A DNA stretch of 64,000 nt, taken from positions 219,669,827 through 219,733,826 of the forward strand of contig NC_068938.1 of the NCBI RefSeq assembly GCF_016801865.2, in the 5' to 3' direction. A program made the translations under genes and the position numbers. Under the pieces are notes generated by a model. It did not search any database. It saw only the letters and a list, made by a program, of their open reading frames with translations, and was not told where the DNA came from. Source of the DNA: Culex pipiens pallens. Taxonomy: Eukaryota > Arthropoda > Insecta > Diptera > Culicidae. Positions within the stretch are counted from its first letter, which is position 1. Every line of letters starts with the position of its first letter. This document shows, one piece after another, positions 1-11,019 of the stretch.

Positions 1-568
1 ATTGAAAAGCTGAGAAAATTCTCTATATTCTGCTTTTTCGGACTTTGTTGATACGACCCTTAGATGCTGAGATATTGCCATGCAAAGGTTTAAAAACAAG
101 AAAATTGATGTTTTCTAAGTCTCACCCAAACAACCCACCATTTTCTAATGTCGATATCTCAGCAACTAATGGTCCGATTTACAATATTAAAATATGAAAC
201 ATTCGTGAAATTTTCCGATCTTTTCGAAAAAAATATTTTCAAAATTTTTAAATCAAGACTAACATATCAAAAGGGCGTAATATTGAATGTTTGGTCTTTT
301 TGAAATGTTAGTCTTGGTTTAAAAAATTTGAAATATTTTTTTCGAAAAGATCAGAAAATTTCACGAATGTTTCATATTTTAACATTGAAAATCGGACCAT
401 TAGTTGCTGAGATATCGACATTAGAAAATGGTGGGTTGTTTGGGTGAGACTTAGAAAACATCAATTTTCTTGTTTTTAAACCTTTGCATGGCAATATCTC
501 AGCAACTAAGGGTCGTATCAACAAAGTCCGAAAAAGCAAAGTATAGAGAATTTTCTCAGCTTTTCAAT
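1..568. repeat. Foldback (palindromic) repeat cut by the window edge
   Basis: Two inverted arms, 1-265 and 305-568, match almost base for base around a 39-bp spacer. The left arm starts at the first base of the window, so the element may extend beyond it. Each arm holds the motif GATATCTCAGCAACTAATGG or its complement. Related sequence appears at 43080-43300 and in the split copy 49085-52115, where this element and the adjacent 569-1216 repeat sit together in the same order. No coding capacity is seen. Transcription through both arms would give a hairpin RNA of about 265 bp; that is inference. Confidence 0.85.
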
Positions 569-1216
569 AATATTTTTTTCAAGAGTGGGCAAACATGGGC
601 ACTATTTTTAACAAATCAATAACTGCGACTATTTTGAAAAAAGTTACATAAAAATGGATTTAACTTGAAAACGGTGCCTTCTATCAAAATTTCACTGAAG
701 TACTTTTTGATTGCAAATTCAATTTTACATCAAAAAATGAAATTGAAAAAAAATTGCGACCAATATTTCGATTTTTTGAAAAAAAACTGTATTGATTCAA
801 AAAATCATAACTCGGTCAAAGATTTTTTGCCCATTCTGGAAATTTCTGAAAAGTTGGCATTTGATGTCCTCTAAAACATATCAAAAAATAAAAAAAATTA
901 AAAATAGTGTTTTTTTGCAAATCAAGTTTTAGTGACAAAAAGTTAAATAAAAAATCACCAAAAAATTTTTTTCCGTGTATCATTTTTTTTCAGTGTAGTC
1001 CATATCCATACCTACAACTTTGCCGAAGACACCAAATCGATCAAAAAATTCCTTCAAAAGATACGGATTTTTGAATTTTCACATATCATTTTTGTATGGA
1101 CAGCTGCCAAATTTGTATGGAAAATTATATGGACAAACTAATGATGCAAAATGGCTTCTTTGGGCATACCGAAGGCACCAAAAAAGTTTCAGCCGGATTA
1201 AAGAATAAAAAAAATA
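569..1216 (+). repeat. Dispersed repeat with CCGAAGACACCAAATCGATC and TATGGACAGCTGCCAAATTT motifs
   Basis: This stretch recurs almost in full at 51560-52115 and, as reverse complement, at 5440-5736. More degenerate relatives are at 10230-10335, 26440-26790, 39960-40060, 42840-42960, 58000-58215, 61690-61905 and 63010-63250. The best-kept core is 1020-1215. A 62-codon open frame crosses it, but the frame is broken in the other copies, so it is read as a non-coding repeat. The family's class is not recognised. Confidence 0.75.
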
Positions 1217-1610
1217 AAATTAAAGAAAAAAGACCGATTCCGTAAAGAACTGCTCCATGGTATTGCGACACCGCTACTACTTTCAAAAGAGGTAAATATT
1301 ATGATCGGATTAAATACTAGAGGAATTATTATATATTTATAAATTTTTCACATTCATGTGCCCAAGAAAATCAAATAAAATAAATATTTACAGTCCAGAA
1401 TCGATTATACCAATCTTTGATTATACGAAGTTCGAATATCCAAAAATTTCAAAATAGTTTCCAATAATCAAAACTAAAAAAAAAAAATATTTTTTATATT
1501 CTTATTCTCAACATTAGACTGACCCAAAATATGAAAATAAAGTGGTTAAATTATCCGAAAATGTCTTAGTTTTAAGTGAAATTTTTCCTCAGACTTCGAG
1601 TCGAATTTAA
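1217..1610. other. AT-rich intergenic stretch
   Basis: No gene is seen. At 1396-1440 lies a decayed single end of the CAGTCCAGA..CGATTAT family that is intact at 43131-43238. Confidence 0.5.
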
Positions 1611-2215
1611 GGGGTTACATACAAGTAAATCGGCAAAAATTTCAGAGGTTGGTTTAAGCACACGCTTAAACTTTTTTTAAATCTGTTTTCAGGGTATTAA
1701 AATATACATTTTCATCTATCAATAACATAAATTTGAACACATTTGGTTGTATATTTGCCGAGATATAGCTATTTGAAGTTAGAAGTTTCAAAAAACGGGT
1801 GTCACGATATCTCAACACTGCTTTGACCAAATCGGCTAAATATTTTGGTGAAGACTCATTAAACCAGTGCCGTGTGCATGACGAAGGCCGATTTAAAAAA
1901 AGTTTATTTAAAAAAAAAAGATAAAAATATTTTTGTGTTTTTCACATAAAAATTCGTCAGTTTTTAATTTTTGTATTTTTTTCTAAAACAAAATTTCAAA
2001 ATCGAGCTTCGTCATGCACACGGAATATGTCTTGAGAGTCTCCAAATTTCAGCCAATTTGGTCTATCCCATATCGAGATATCGTGGCACCCGGAAATCAA
2101 CTCGGTGTTCCGAGAAAAACGCTCACAAAGTTTGACAGTCCGCTTTGCACATGGCAAAAGTTTAAACTTAAATCGGAATTATGAAATATGAGATTTTCTA
2201 CATGTATGTAACCCC
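1611..2215. mobile_element. TTAA-flanked inverted-repeat element (piggyBac-type MITE)
   Basis: The element begins GGGGTTACATAC and ends GTATGTAACCCC, and is bounded by TTAA at 1607-1610 and 2216-2219. TTAA duplication is the hallmark of piggyBac-type transposition. The halves are loosely inverted copies of each other: both carry a GATATC..GTG(G/T)CACC block and a CGTCATGCACACGG or CCGTGTGCATGACG block. No ORF of note. A second, larger copy lies at 20948-21839. Confidence 0.85.
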
Positions 2216-2219
2216 TTAA

Positions 2220-4149
2220 GTCGAATAAATTAAAACAGAATTCAAATCCAAATCAGTCAAATTCTAGTGGTTGAGTTGAGCTGAGCTGACAAAATTTATG
2301 CAAATCATTTTCAAATTTCGATAACTGACAAATCCGTATCCATGACGGCCATTATTCAATTACAACCCAGCAAAGAAAATCAATCCATTTTATCCGATCC
2401 ATCCCCCCCGCCCATTAAATCACACGTTCGTTTGATCCCAATTAACGCATAACAAAGCCAATCCAACGACGACGGCGCATCATCGGAACGAGCCAAGTGG
2501 GCACCCGCTGACCGTACCGGATCGGACCTCCCGGTGGCCATCGGGTGGACGCGAGAAATTGAACCAAACAACAGCAGCAGCAGCAGCAGTAGTGGTGTGG
2601 AATAATTGCTCGGAAAAATTCATTTCCTCACCGCGGGGTTTGGTTGTGATTGTGCACACATACACTTACACACACACAAACACATTTTTCCATACAGACA
2701 CGGTGGAGAAAAGAAGAAGAAGAGCAAGACAATGCTGAGGAAAGTCTGATAAATTTATTAATGGATGCCTCTTGAAAGCGTGGAATTATCGCCCATAGAC
2801 ATATATTTTCGTATCAAACGAAAAACCAGCTGAGCTGGGCGAATCAAAGAAGATGATTGATCCACCTAATGCGTTACGAGAGGAGGGGAGCCAAAAATAG
2901 CTGCAACTCTTGAAACATTTCGCTACCACATCAACGACTTTGTTTTTCGAGCCGATCTCAAGTAGCTATAAGCTGTTCTATCATTTCCATAATTCAGCGG
3001 ATCGTCTGCAAACGAATACCATCAATTTGCACCAAACAAGCCAAAAAGCAACAGAAAAAATGGCTTTCGTATGATATCAAATAAACAATAATTTTGAGCA
3101 AACTGTGGAAATTGGTTACACCCCGCGGGCCCACAACCTTCGACGCGTATGCTGCCGGTTTACAATTTCGGAAATTTATAGCAGCAATTTCAATACAACA
3201 AATACATCGAGCGACGTATATCTCTTCATCGTAGTGGTGGTGGCGATTTTTCGTGTGCTGGTATGCAGAAAACTGAAACCGCACACGAAAAACGTGCAAA
3301 TCGGTCGAAAGTTGCTCCTTTTTCTGCTGATTTGTTTATACTGACCAAAGGTGAGAACTGCACGTCCATCGCGCGGTTCAGAATTTATTATTTTTGTTTG
3401 TATACATAACATGTGGACCGAAACCACCAACGGCTAAAAAAAGAGGGCCAAACCAGATGGTTCCCAAGTAATCTTAAATTCAAATCCAAACTTGTGAACC
3501 GTAATCTTCGATTTATTATTCATGCTTGCCAAACTCAGTATCAGCACGTGACATCTGCAGCCATCGATGATAGCAACGGAAATAATGTGTCACACAGTGG
3601 CCTCCCCCTAAGAGACAAACAAAACCTGTTGAAAAAAAAAAACTCGTAGAAGTAAAGAAAGTGAAATTGAGAGCTGCTGCTGGATGTGACATGGTCAATT
3701 GACCAATTAACCCACCAGTCACAAATTTAATAAGCATGGAGAAAGAAATGTTCGCCCTCGCGGCGAGTCGTCCGGGGAGTTTTAACTTTAACTTCGTGGT
3801 TGATGATGATACGGTTTTGTTCAAACAACCAGAGCTGGGTCCTTCCAAGAATTGGCGAGATCGTGAAGCAGGTAGCGCAGATAGCTAACGTTTTATACTT
3901 TATAGCGTGGGATTTCCATCGAATCTAAAATTGAGTTGTGATATGTGTTAGTTCCAGAACTTTAGACGAAAGTTCTGAAATCAATTTTGGTGTTACGTAA
4001 TAAAAGAACGCTCCCTTATTAATTCCGTTCGCAGTTGTTGGAAAACTTTATATGAGAGTTTGCGCTTTTTAGACAGTTGGAGTCGGAATCAAATCCGGAA
4101 GTTGACTCCTCAGCAGTGATTTCGAAATTTCAACTTAGTTTGTAATGGG
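2220..4149. other. Non-repetitive, GC-richer intergenic block
   Basis: No gene could be supported. The stretch is unlike the repeats around it, has a CAG/CAA-rich run at 2568-2594 and a CA-rich run near 2656-2685. The short open frames on both strands overlap one another and show no domain, signal peptide or convincing splice pattern. It may be regulatory DNA or hold untranslated exons of a gene outside the window. Confidence 0.4.
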
Positions 4150-4471
4150 TGACAGAACAATCCAATCGTCTTCACCACGACAACCTGATTTTGACATTCT
4201 ACTTTCGTCGTTTTACACAAAAACGAATGAGTGCTACGCAAAGTCACTCACACAGTCATTTACCTCCCTCTAGAAATTCATTCGCTCAGAGAACGGTCGT
4301 TTGACATTCTACCGAGATTCCGATCATTTCTCCCATGATCGCATTCAAATGACTTCTGTCGCCACGCAGCAAACACAAGGAAGAGAGAGACGAAAAACGA
4401 GAGAAAGAGCACGTTGTCTCGTTCGAACGGCTGCTTGAGTGGTGCTCATTTTTCGTTCATTTCGTCTTTGT
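4150..4471. repeat. Degenerate repeat shared in inverse orientation with 46985-47115
   Basis: The segment around 4185-4290 (CATTCTACTTTCG..CACAAAAACGAATGAG..AAATTCATTCGC) matches the reverse complement of 46998-47090 with scattered differences. The rest is purine-rich (AGAGAGAGACGAAAAACGAG) and unexplained. Confidence 0.55.
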
Positions 4472-4479
4472 GTTTAATT

Positions 4480-5318
4480 TAGAGGTGGGCAAAAAAGAGC
4501 GAGCCGCTCAAAGAGCCGGTTCACTGAAAAGAGCGAACGAACCGTGGCTCACAAAAAAAAACGCGGTTATTTTCTAAACTCCGGTCTTTTGAAAGAACCG
4601 TTTCAAGATGGCATGATATTTGTTATAAATATTATTTATTGAATTTCAATAAAAAATGTAGTATTAAATTTGTTTTTGAGAATAGAAAATGCAATTTCAA
4701 ATATTTCAATGCTTATAAAAATTAATCCCAAAAGTAAATGATTTTCTAAACAAAATGTAAAAAACTTTTCATTATACAACTGATTGTACATTAAAATATT
4801 ACCGGAATACAAATTTGAGCATTTCAAATTGCATAATTTGTAAAATATTACCAAAAATTTACTGAATAGTTTAGATATTTAGGAAAAAAAATCTTTTGTC
4901 CGATTGAACTTTAGCGTTTAAAGACTTTATCGATTAAACCGAATGTAGAAAAGAGTTCACAGAATATTTTCCCCAAATATTCATGCAGAAATAAACGCAA
5001 TTTTAAAATTGATAGCAAGTTTGGAGAAATTGATAGTAAGTTTGGATGCCATTCATTTACTCGAATGTTTAGGTTCGAGTAAAATTCTTGACATAGAGAC
5101 CGCCAAGACCTATGGTTTTCAAGGGCATTTTCTCGTTTTCAGTTTTAATTTTTTTTATGAAATAATTTATAAAAGTCCAATGTGAAATAACTTATAAATC
5201 TCACGATTTTCATCCAAATTTTGAAAAAGAGCGAAAGAGCCGTTCAAAAGAGCGGCTCTTTTTAAAGAGCGAACGAAAATGAGCGGCTCCTAAAAAAGAG
5301 CGGTTTTGCCCACCTCTA
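4480..5318. mobile_element. Non-autonomous hAT element, 839 bp
   Basis: Termini are TAGAGGTGGGCAAA and TTTGCCCACCTCTA, flanked by a perfect 8-bp TSD GTTTAATT at 4472-4479 and 5319-5326. Such ends plus an 8-bp TSD define the hAT superfamily. Subterminal GAGCG and GAGCC repeats lie inside both ends. No transposase ORF is present. A second copy with its own TSD is at 30715-32848. Confidence 0.95.
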
Positions 5319-5439
5319 GTTTAATTTCGTTTTCTAGTTCTATCAAATATCGAGCAGTCTGATTCAGTTACAGATCCCTTTTCAAGCATTGCTCCTCAGT
5401 GTTTTTTTCTTTTTTTTTTGTAAAAAAAATGTAATAAAA

Positions 5440-5736
5440 CATTCTCTACGAAATCGGTCTTTTTTCTTTAATTTAATTTTGCATTTTTTAATCCGGCTGA
5501 AACTTTTTTGGTGCCTTCAGTATGCCCAAAGAAGCCATTTTGCATCATTAGTTTGTCCATATAATTTTCCATACAAATTTGGCAGCTGTCCATACAAAAA
5601 CGATACATGAAAATTCAAAAATCTGTATCTTTGGAAGGAATTTTTAGATCGATTTGGTGTCTTCGGCAAAGTTGTATGTATGGGTAAGGACTACACTGAA
5701 AAAATGATACACGGTAAAAATTTTGTTGGTGATTTA
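5440..5736 (-). repeat. Minus-strand copy of the 569-1216 repeat, cut by the assembly gap
   Basis: Reverse complement of roughly 960-1245, including CAGTGTAGTCC and the CCGAAGACACCAAATCGATC motif. It runs straight into the N gap, so its far end is unknown. Confidence 0.8.
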
Positions 5737-5836
5737 NNNNNNNNNNNNNNNNNNNNNNNNNNNNNNNNNNNNNNNNNNNNNNNNNNNNNNNNNNNNNNNN
5801 NNNNNNNNNNNNNNNNNNNNNNNNNNNNNNNNNNNN
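5737..5836. other. Assembly gap of 100 N
   Basis: Exactly 100 N, the usual placeholder for a gap of unknown size. Open frames that run through it are artefacts. Confidence 0.99.
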
Positions 5837-6721
5837 GTAAGCTATTTTTTTTTTTGTTAAACACAAAAATTTGCTTACTTATCTTCTATATATATATAGA
5901 ACGAAGTTTGTCGGGTAAGGCTTGTTTATTTGTAAAATAATTTTAATCAAGTTCCTCAAAAAAAAGTTTAACCAAAAAAATTTGCTTACTTATTTATTTA
6001 TAAAATAATTTTAATCAAGTTCCTCAAACAGAAGTTCTATTCGCATAGCCGATTTATCATTTTTAAAATAAAGATCAATTCTAATATTTTTAAAATATTA
6101 AAAAAACTCTAAATGAGTCAAGGAATTAGGGATCAAGAAATTTAAAGAATAACTAGGGGAAATATACCCATTTTAATCACACTAAGCCGTTCGACCAATT
6201 CTCATCACTTTTGCCATTTTCCGCTATTAAATCAACATTTGCAGATGTATCAACAATGATGAGTCGCTTGCTCACTTTTGTTAGAGCTATTTATTACTTT
6301 GGAACAGTCAAAAACACTTTATTTAAGCTGTAATTCATGATCAAAGTGCTGATAGGCCGATAATAGAAATAGGCTGAGAAAGGGTATAGTTCCCCTATAA
6401 GAAAACTTTTCATTATTAATGTTGCCACACTTTTTCTGTGTATGTAGGTATTATATAACATTAAAATATTTTGCAGATTTTTTGAATAAAGGTGCACAAC
6501 ACGCAAAAAGTTTGTTTATAAAGCAAATTTGGATTTTAATTTTCATTTAATAAATTTGATCATGCTTCATTTTTTAAATATTGGTATGATGAGGAAATTT
6601 AACAAAGATTTTTTTAAGTTGGTGATATCTGAGTATTTATTTGCCAATCGACAAATCAAAAATATATGAATCTTTTTTGCAATAATAGTTTATATATTTG
6701 AACCTGATAAAAATAATTTAA
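5837..6721. other. AT-rich stretch with a short direct duplication
   Basis: A block ending AAAATAATTTTAATCAAGTT is present twice, at about 5868-5960 and 5978-6030. At 5886-5925, TCTATATATATATA is followed directly by ACGAAGTTTGTCGGGTAAGG; these resemble the two ends of the Helitron-like element at 14338-14637 brought together. No gene is seen. Confidence 0.5.
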
Positions 6722-7188
6722 CATTCCAACGCCCAAGGCTCCAAAAAAGTTGGAACGGTAACTTCAACTCTCGGGCATAACTCAACCAATCAAGATGATT
6801 CTTCTTTCCAGTGATTTTTTTAGATGTCTAGATGATTCTAGAACTTTGCAGAACTTAATTTGATCAAATCTGTAATTTTTGCGATCAAAAACATCGTTCC
6901 AACTTTTTTATTCGCGTGTAAAAAAAAAATCGCTGAAAATTCCGCGGAGGCAGTCGTTTCGAAAAAAGGTGGAACGATGTTTTCGGTCGCAGAAATTACA
7001 GATTTCTTCAAATCAAGTTCTGCAAAATTTTAGGATCATCTAGACATTCTTACAAATCACTGGAAACAAGAATCGTTCCAATTGATTGAGTTATGCCCGA
7101 GAACCAGCGAGTTGAAGTTGCCGTTCCACCTTTTTTGGGAGGCTTGGGCGTCCGTGTAAGTTGGACATGCGTTGGGCGTTCCAGTGTT
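6722..7188. mobile_element. Inverted-repeat MITE, first of a head-to-head pair
   Basis: Begins AACATTCCAACGCCCAAGG and ends GCGTTGGGCGTTCCAGTGTT; the two halves are inverted copies that share TTGGAACG, CAGAAATTACAGATTT and CGGGCATAACTCAACCAAT-like blocks. No ORF of note. A second copy in opposite orientation lies at 7453-7886. Confidence 0.7.
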
Positions 7189-7298
7189 AATGAAAAAAAT
7201 GTTTCTTTTTTCAACCTTTTTCAAACTTTAGTTCCGGCCCGCCACTGCTTCCGAAAAATCAAATCTGGCCTGCAGGGCCAAAAGGTTGGGCACCCCTG
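7189..7298. mobile_element. Right-end fragment of the hAT family seen at 49390-51294
   Basis: Matches the last ~110 bp of that element, including CGGCCCGC and the terminal GGTTGGGCACCCCTG. The matching left end is missing, so this is a truncated copy. Confidence 0.8.
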
Positions 7299-7452
7299 CA
7301 GTATACGTTCGGCTATACATGAATTTATATATTTTAAGCAAAATGTGTAATTTTTTACCGGGAACTGTTCATAGTTCCTATTAAAAAGAGTTAATATCAA
7401 ACCATCCAAATTTTTCAACTTTCCAAAATACAACTATCTTGCTGTGTCTTTT

Positions 7453-7886
7453 AACACTGGAACGCCCAACGCATGTCCAACTTACACGGACGCCCAAGCC
7501 TCCCAAAAAAGGTGGAACGGTAACTTCAACTCGCTGGTCCTAGGGCATTACTCAACCAATCGGGACGATTTTTGATTCCAGTGATATGTAAGAATGTCCA
7601 GATGATCCTAAAATTTTGCAAAACTTGATTTGAACAAATCTGTGATTTCTGCGACCGAAAACATCATTCCACCTTTTTTAAAAAGACTGCCTCCGCGGAA
7701 TTTTCTGCGATTTTTTTTAACACGCGAAAAAAAAGTTGGAACGATGTTTTTGATCGCAAAAATTACAGATTTGATCAAATTAAGTTCTGCAAAGTTCTAG
7801 AATCATCTAGACATCTTAACAAATCACTGGAAAGAAGAATCAGCTTGATTGGTTGAGTTAGGCCCGAGAACCAGTGAGTTGCAATG
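7453..7886. mobile_element. Inverted copy of the 6722-7188 MITE
   Basis: Starts AACACTGGAACGCCCAACG and reads as reverse complement of 6722-7188 for most of its length. With the first copy it makes an inverted pair around a 264-bp spacer that holds a hAT fragment. Confidence 0.7.
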
Positions 7887-9807
7887 AAATTAAAATTATT
7901 TAAATTCAACAAAAAAAAGGTTATGTTTCAGATTTCAAAAATTCCATCTTCTGATTTATGGCACAAGAAGTGCTGCCAAAGTTAAAAAAATGATTTTAGA
8001 AAACAATATTAGAAACAATTAGAAACAAAAATGTAGAAAAAAGACAAATCCAAACATTATTCTGAGATGAAAAATCAAATATGAATTTATTTAATGTAAA
8101 ATACTTGACGTTTTTGCCTATAGAAGTCATGACTATTCTTGGCTATCTCTGAAAATATTTGTTTTTTAAAAGATAAGAGCATTTCATCCAGACAGCAGAA
8201 TAGTAGTTTATGCAACAAGTTGCAAAAAAAAGATTTTATCAGAACAAGTTGTACATTTATCCAACGAGGTTCACCGAGTTTAGCAAGGAGTTCCATGCAA
8301 CTTATTTTGCAATTCCGAAAAAAACACCATTTGAGTGGAATTATGAGTCAAATGTTCATGTGTTTTATCAATCATCCGTTTAAATAAAAATATGTTGAAA
8401 AGTATTTGTTTTAAAGGCCTTTTCAATAGTTAATGTTGATCTGAAAATCATGATGACTGGCAACCATTGACAATCATCCCTAGTATTTTTTGATTCTAAA
8501 TCACACCAACCGTTTGGCCGTTTGTCAGTTATGAATTGTTGACTGCTACATCTGTGCACCGTTTCGTGTTACTGACTGACGTCGACAGAGACAGTTTGTA
8601 GGGTCATTACTGCGTGAGTTATGGCTCGCCGTGGCTGGTGCCACACTGGTTTTAGGTAAATATTTGCGTGAAGACTGCACAAAAATATTTGAAATTGAGA
8701 AAAGTCATTTCAGAAAGTTGAAATGATCTATCCGAAAACCCACAACGACACACTCTTCACCATCGATTTACAAATGGATATTGAAACGACAAATTGCAAC
8801 TAAACCACCGGAAATATTGCATGGTTGCACTTGACAGAAAGGTTGAGCAAGATTAATTCGTTTCCATTTTTCATCTGTAGAGTAGAGGAACTCCATTCTA
8901 ACATGAGTTATTTTCCATTCGTTCAATCTCACTAATGAGACGACCCCGCTCAACGAATGCCAGTTTCTGAATTATTATTGCAAACAAAAAATCGACGCTA
9001 TGTTGCAACACTGAAAACAAATTTTGAACAGCTCTTCACAAATGTAAACTTTGGGAATGGTACTCATAAAAATAAAGTTGAAAAGACCATCCGAGGTAAT
9101 CATGGACGAAAAGTGGCCCACTTGAGCAATGCAGATTTTTCAGCAAGATTTTCCACTTCCCTTAAAACAAATTTTTTCCTTGTTCCTTATTTTCCCTTCA
9201 TTAATCCCACCCAAGAGATCCTTTTTACGACGACTCAGCTCTCTCCCTCGAGAGGGCTTAAATTTTATCCCAGCTGCTGGAGAGCAGAACCGCTAGTTAA
9301 TTTTCCGACCCACCTTGGTTTTCCTCGTCCTCGGTGATGGAAATTCCACCACCACCACCACCTGACGGAATCGTTAACATCATTATCGGTGATTTTTCTC
9401 CCCTTTCGCGCGAACGGTAATCACGGCGACCAGAACCGAACCAGAAAACGGTCAATCAATTAAGACCCCAGCTTGGGGAGCCATTTTTCCGACTCCCAGG
9501 GGACGACCGGGAATGGGACGGAGAACTTAATGAGTGTTGACTTATTTTTTTACGAAAACGAAAACATTATGTTGCTCGCGGGGGGAGTCAATGATCCGAG
9601 AAAATTTGGCTGGGAAAGGTGCGGGAGGAGGATTTGCCTAATTTCATAAGCGGCGTCGAATTTAATGCTTCTTTGAAGTTTATGAATTTTTATTACTTTT
9701 GCTGGCAGTAGAAATGAAAGGAAGAACAAAACTTATTTACATTCTTTAATTAAAACTTTTAGAAGATTGAAATAATAACTGCTTTTCTTTTAATTTATTC
9801 TATTATA
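7887..9807. other. Intergenic block, partly unique
   Basis: 8199-8400 is a repeat also found at 50657-50890 (TAGTTTATGCAACAAGTTGC start). 8440-9640 looks unique, with a CCA run at 9343-9363. A 127-codon frame at 8957-9337 shows no domain, signal peptide or splice pattern. The short stretch 8616-8650, an ATG followed by 11 codons and then GTAAATATTT, could be a first exon but has no visible partner. Confidence 0.4.
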
Positions 9808-9938
9808 AGAGACCATCCATAAACCACGTGGACACTTTAAGGGGGGCTTTGCGTTTGTCCATTTTTTGTATGGACAGTTATCCACAAGGTGGTGGGGATT
9901 TCCAAAAAAGTGTCAACGTGGTTTATGGATGGTCCCTA
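9808..9938. mobile_element. Small MITE with GACCATCCATAAACCACGTGG ends
   Basis: The left end GACCATCCATAAACCACGTG is mirrored by CGTGGTTTATGGATGGTC on the right, about 130 bp overall. Single ends of this family recur at 46765-46795 and 53127-53152. The palindromic end contains a CACGTG core, which could bind bHLH factors; that is inference. Confidence 0.75.
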
Positions 9939-11019
9939 GTGAAATGTGACTAATAAATGTTAAAAAAAAATCAAACAATACAACTCACCCTACCACTAGA
10001 AAATCTAGACTAAATATACAAAATGAATATAAGATTTGCATTAAGTTTTCTTTAAAAAAAAGTATTCTGACAAAAAAATGGTACTCTTTTCGATAACTTT
10101 TTTTAAACAAAATTAATTTTAATTCAACAATCAAAAACATCAAGCTTTGATTCAAGAGTGCACAGCAACCAAGGAAGTAGTATGCAATTCGCTTGAATTT
10201 TACAAATCGACTTTTCATTGATTTATTTATTTCAATTCATTTTGTCCAAATTAACCATTTTTATTCATCCACTTTTTCATGCAAATTTAGTGCAAATTTT
10301 CTGATCGATGGTGTCTTCGACAAAATTGTAGGTTATTTAGTTTTACACTCTTAACAAAATACCATTTTTACATAACTTTTTATTACAAAAACTCGGTTTT
10401 GAATACATTACCCCTTCGAACTTCAGCGATTGTCCACGCTTTATACAAAAAAGATTAAACAGATTTTCTCTGTTGAAATATAAAAGATTTTTCGTCTTTT
10501 TGAAAAAAAAAATTATCAGATTTTTCAAATCACAATAAACATTTCATAATGGCTAAACAATGTGATTTAAACCATTTTGTAACGTGAGTCCTGATTTCAA
10601 AAATCTAACAATATTTTTTCAAGGAGTTGACAAAAATCCACGTAAGTTCACTATTCGTAAAAATGTCAAATAGACTATTTTGTTGATTAACTTAACCTTA
10701 AAAATGGTTTAAAATCAGTACAATTTTCAAAATTTTACAAAGGTGCTTTTTGATTTAGAATTTAATTTAACATAAAAAAATCTGTGCATTTTCAAAACTT
10801 TCCATACAAACACGAAGGAGGTAAAGTTTTTTAGAATTGATTTTTTCGATCAGAAACTCACTCCAAAAACCAAAATAAAAAATTGGATTATCAATATATA
10901 TAATCACTTAAAATAACACTGTCAAAACTATTGTCATTTAATTTTATATCTTGTTTGTTAAACAATCATCGTAAAACAAAAGACTGAACATGTTTTTTTT
11001 ATTTAAAAATAAAAAAAGC
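9939..11019. other. AT-rich intergenic stretch
   Basis: Low-complexity A/T-rich DNA with a degenerate fragment of the 569-1216 repeat near 10230-10335. No gene is seen. Confidence 0.5.

Noticed and set aside
1020..1208. 62-codon frame in the dispersed repeat
   Set aside because: The frame is broken in the other copies, so no protein is supported.
5615..5940. Open frames across 5615-5940 on both strands
   Set aside because: They run through the 100-N gap and are artefacts.
8957..9337. 127-codon plus-strand frame
   Set aside because: No domain, signal peptide or splice sites; composition is not clearly coding.
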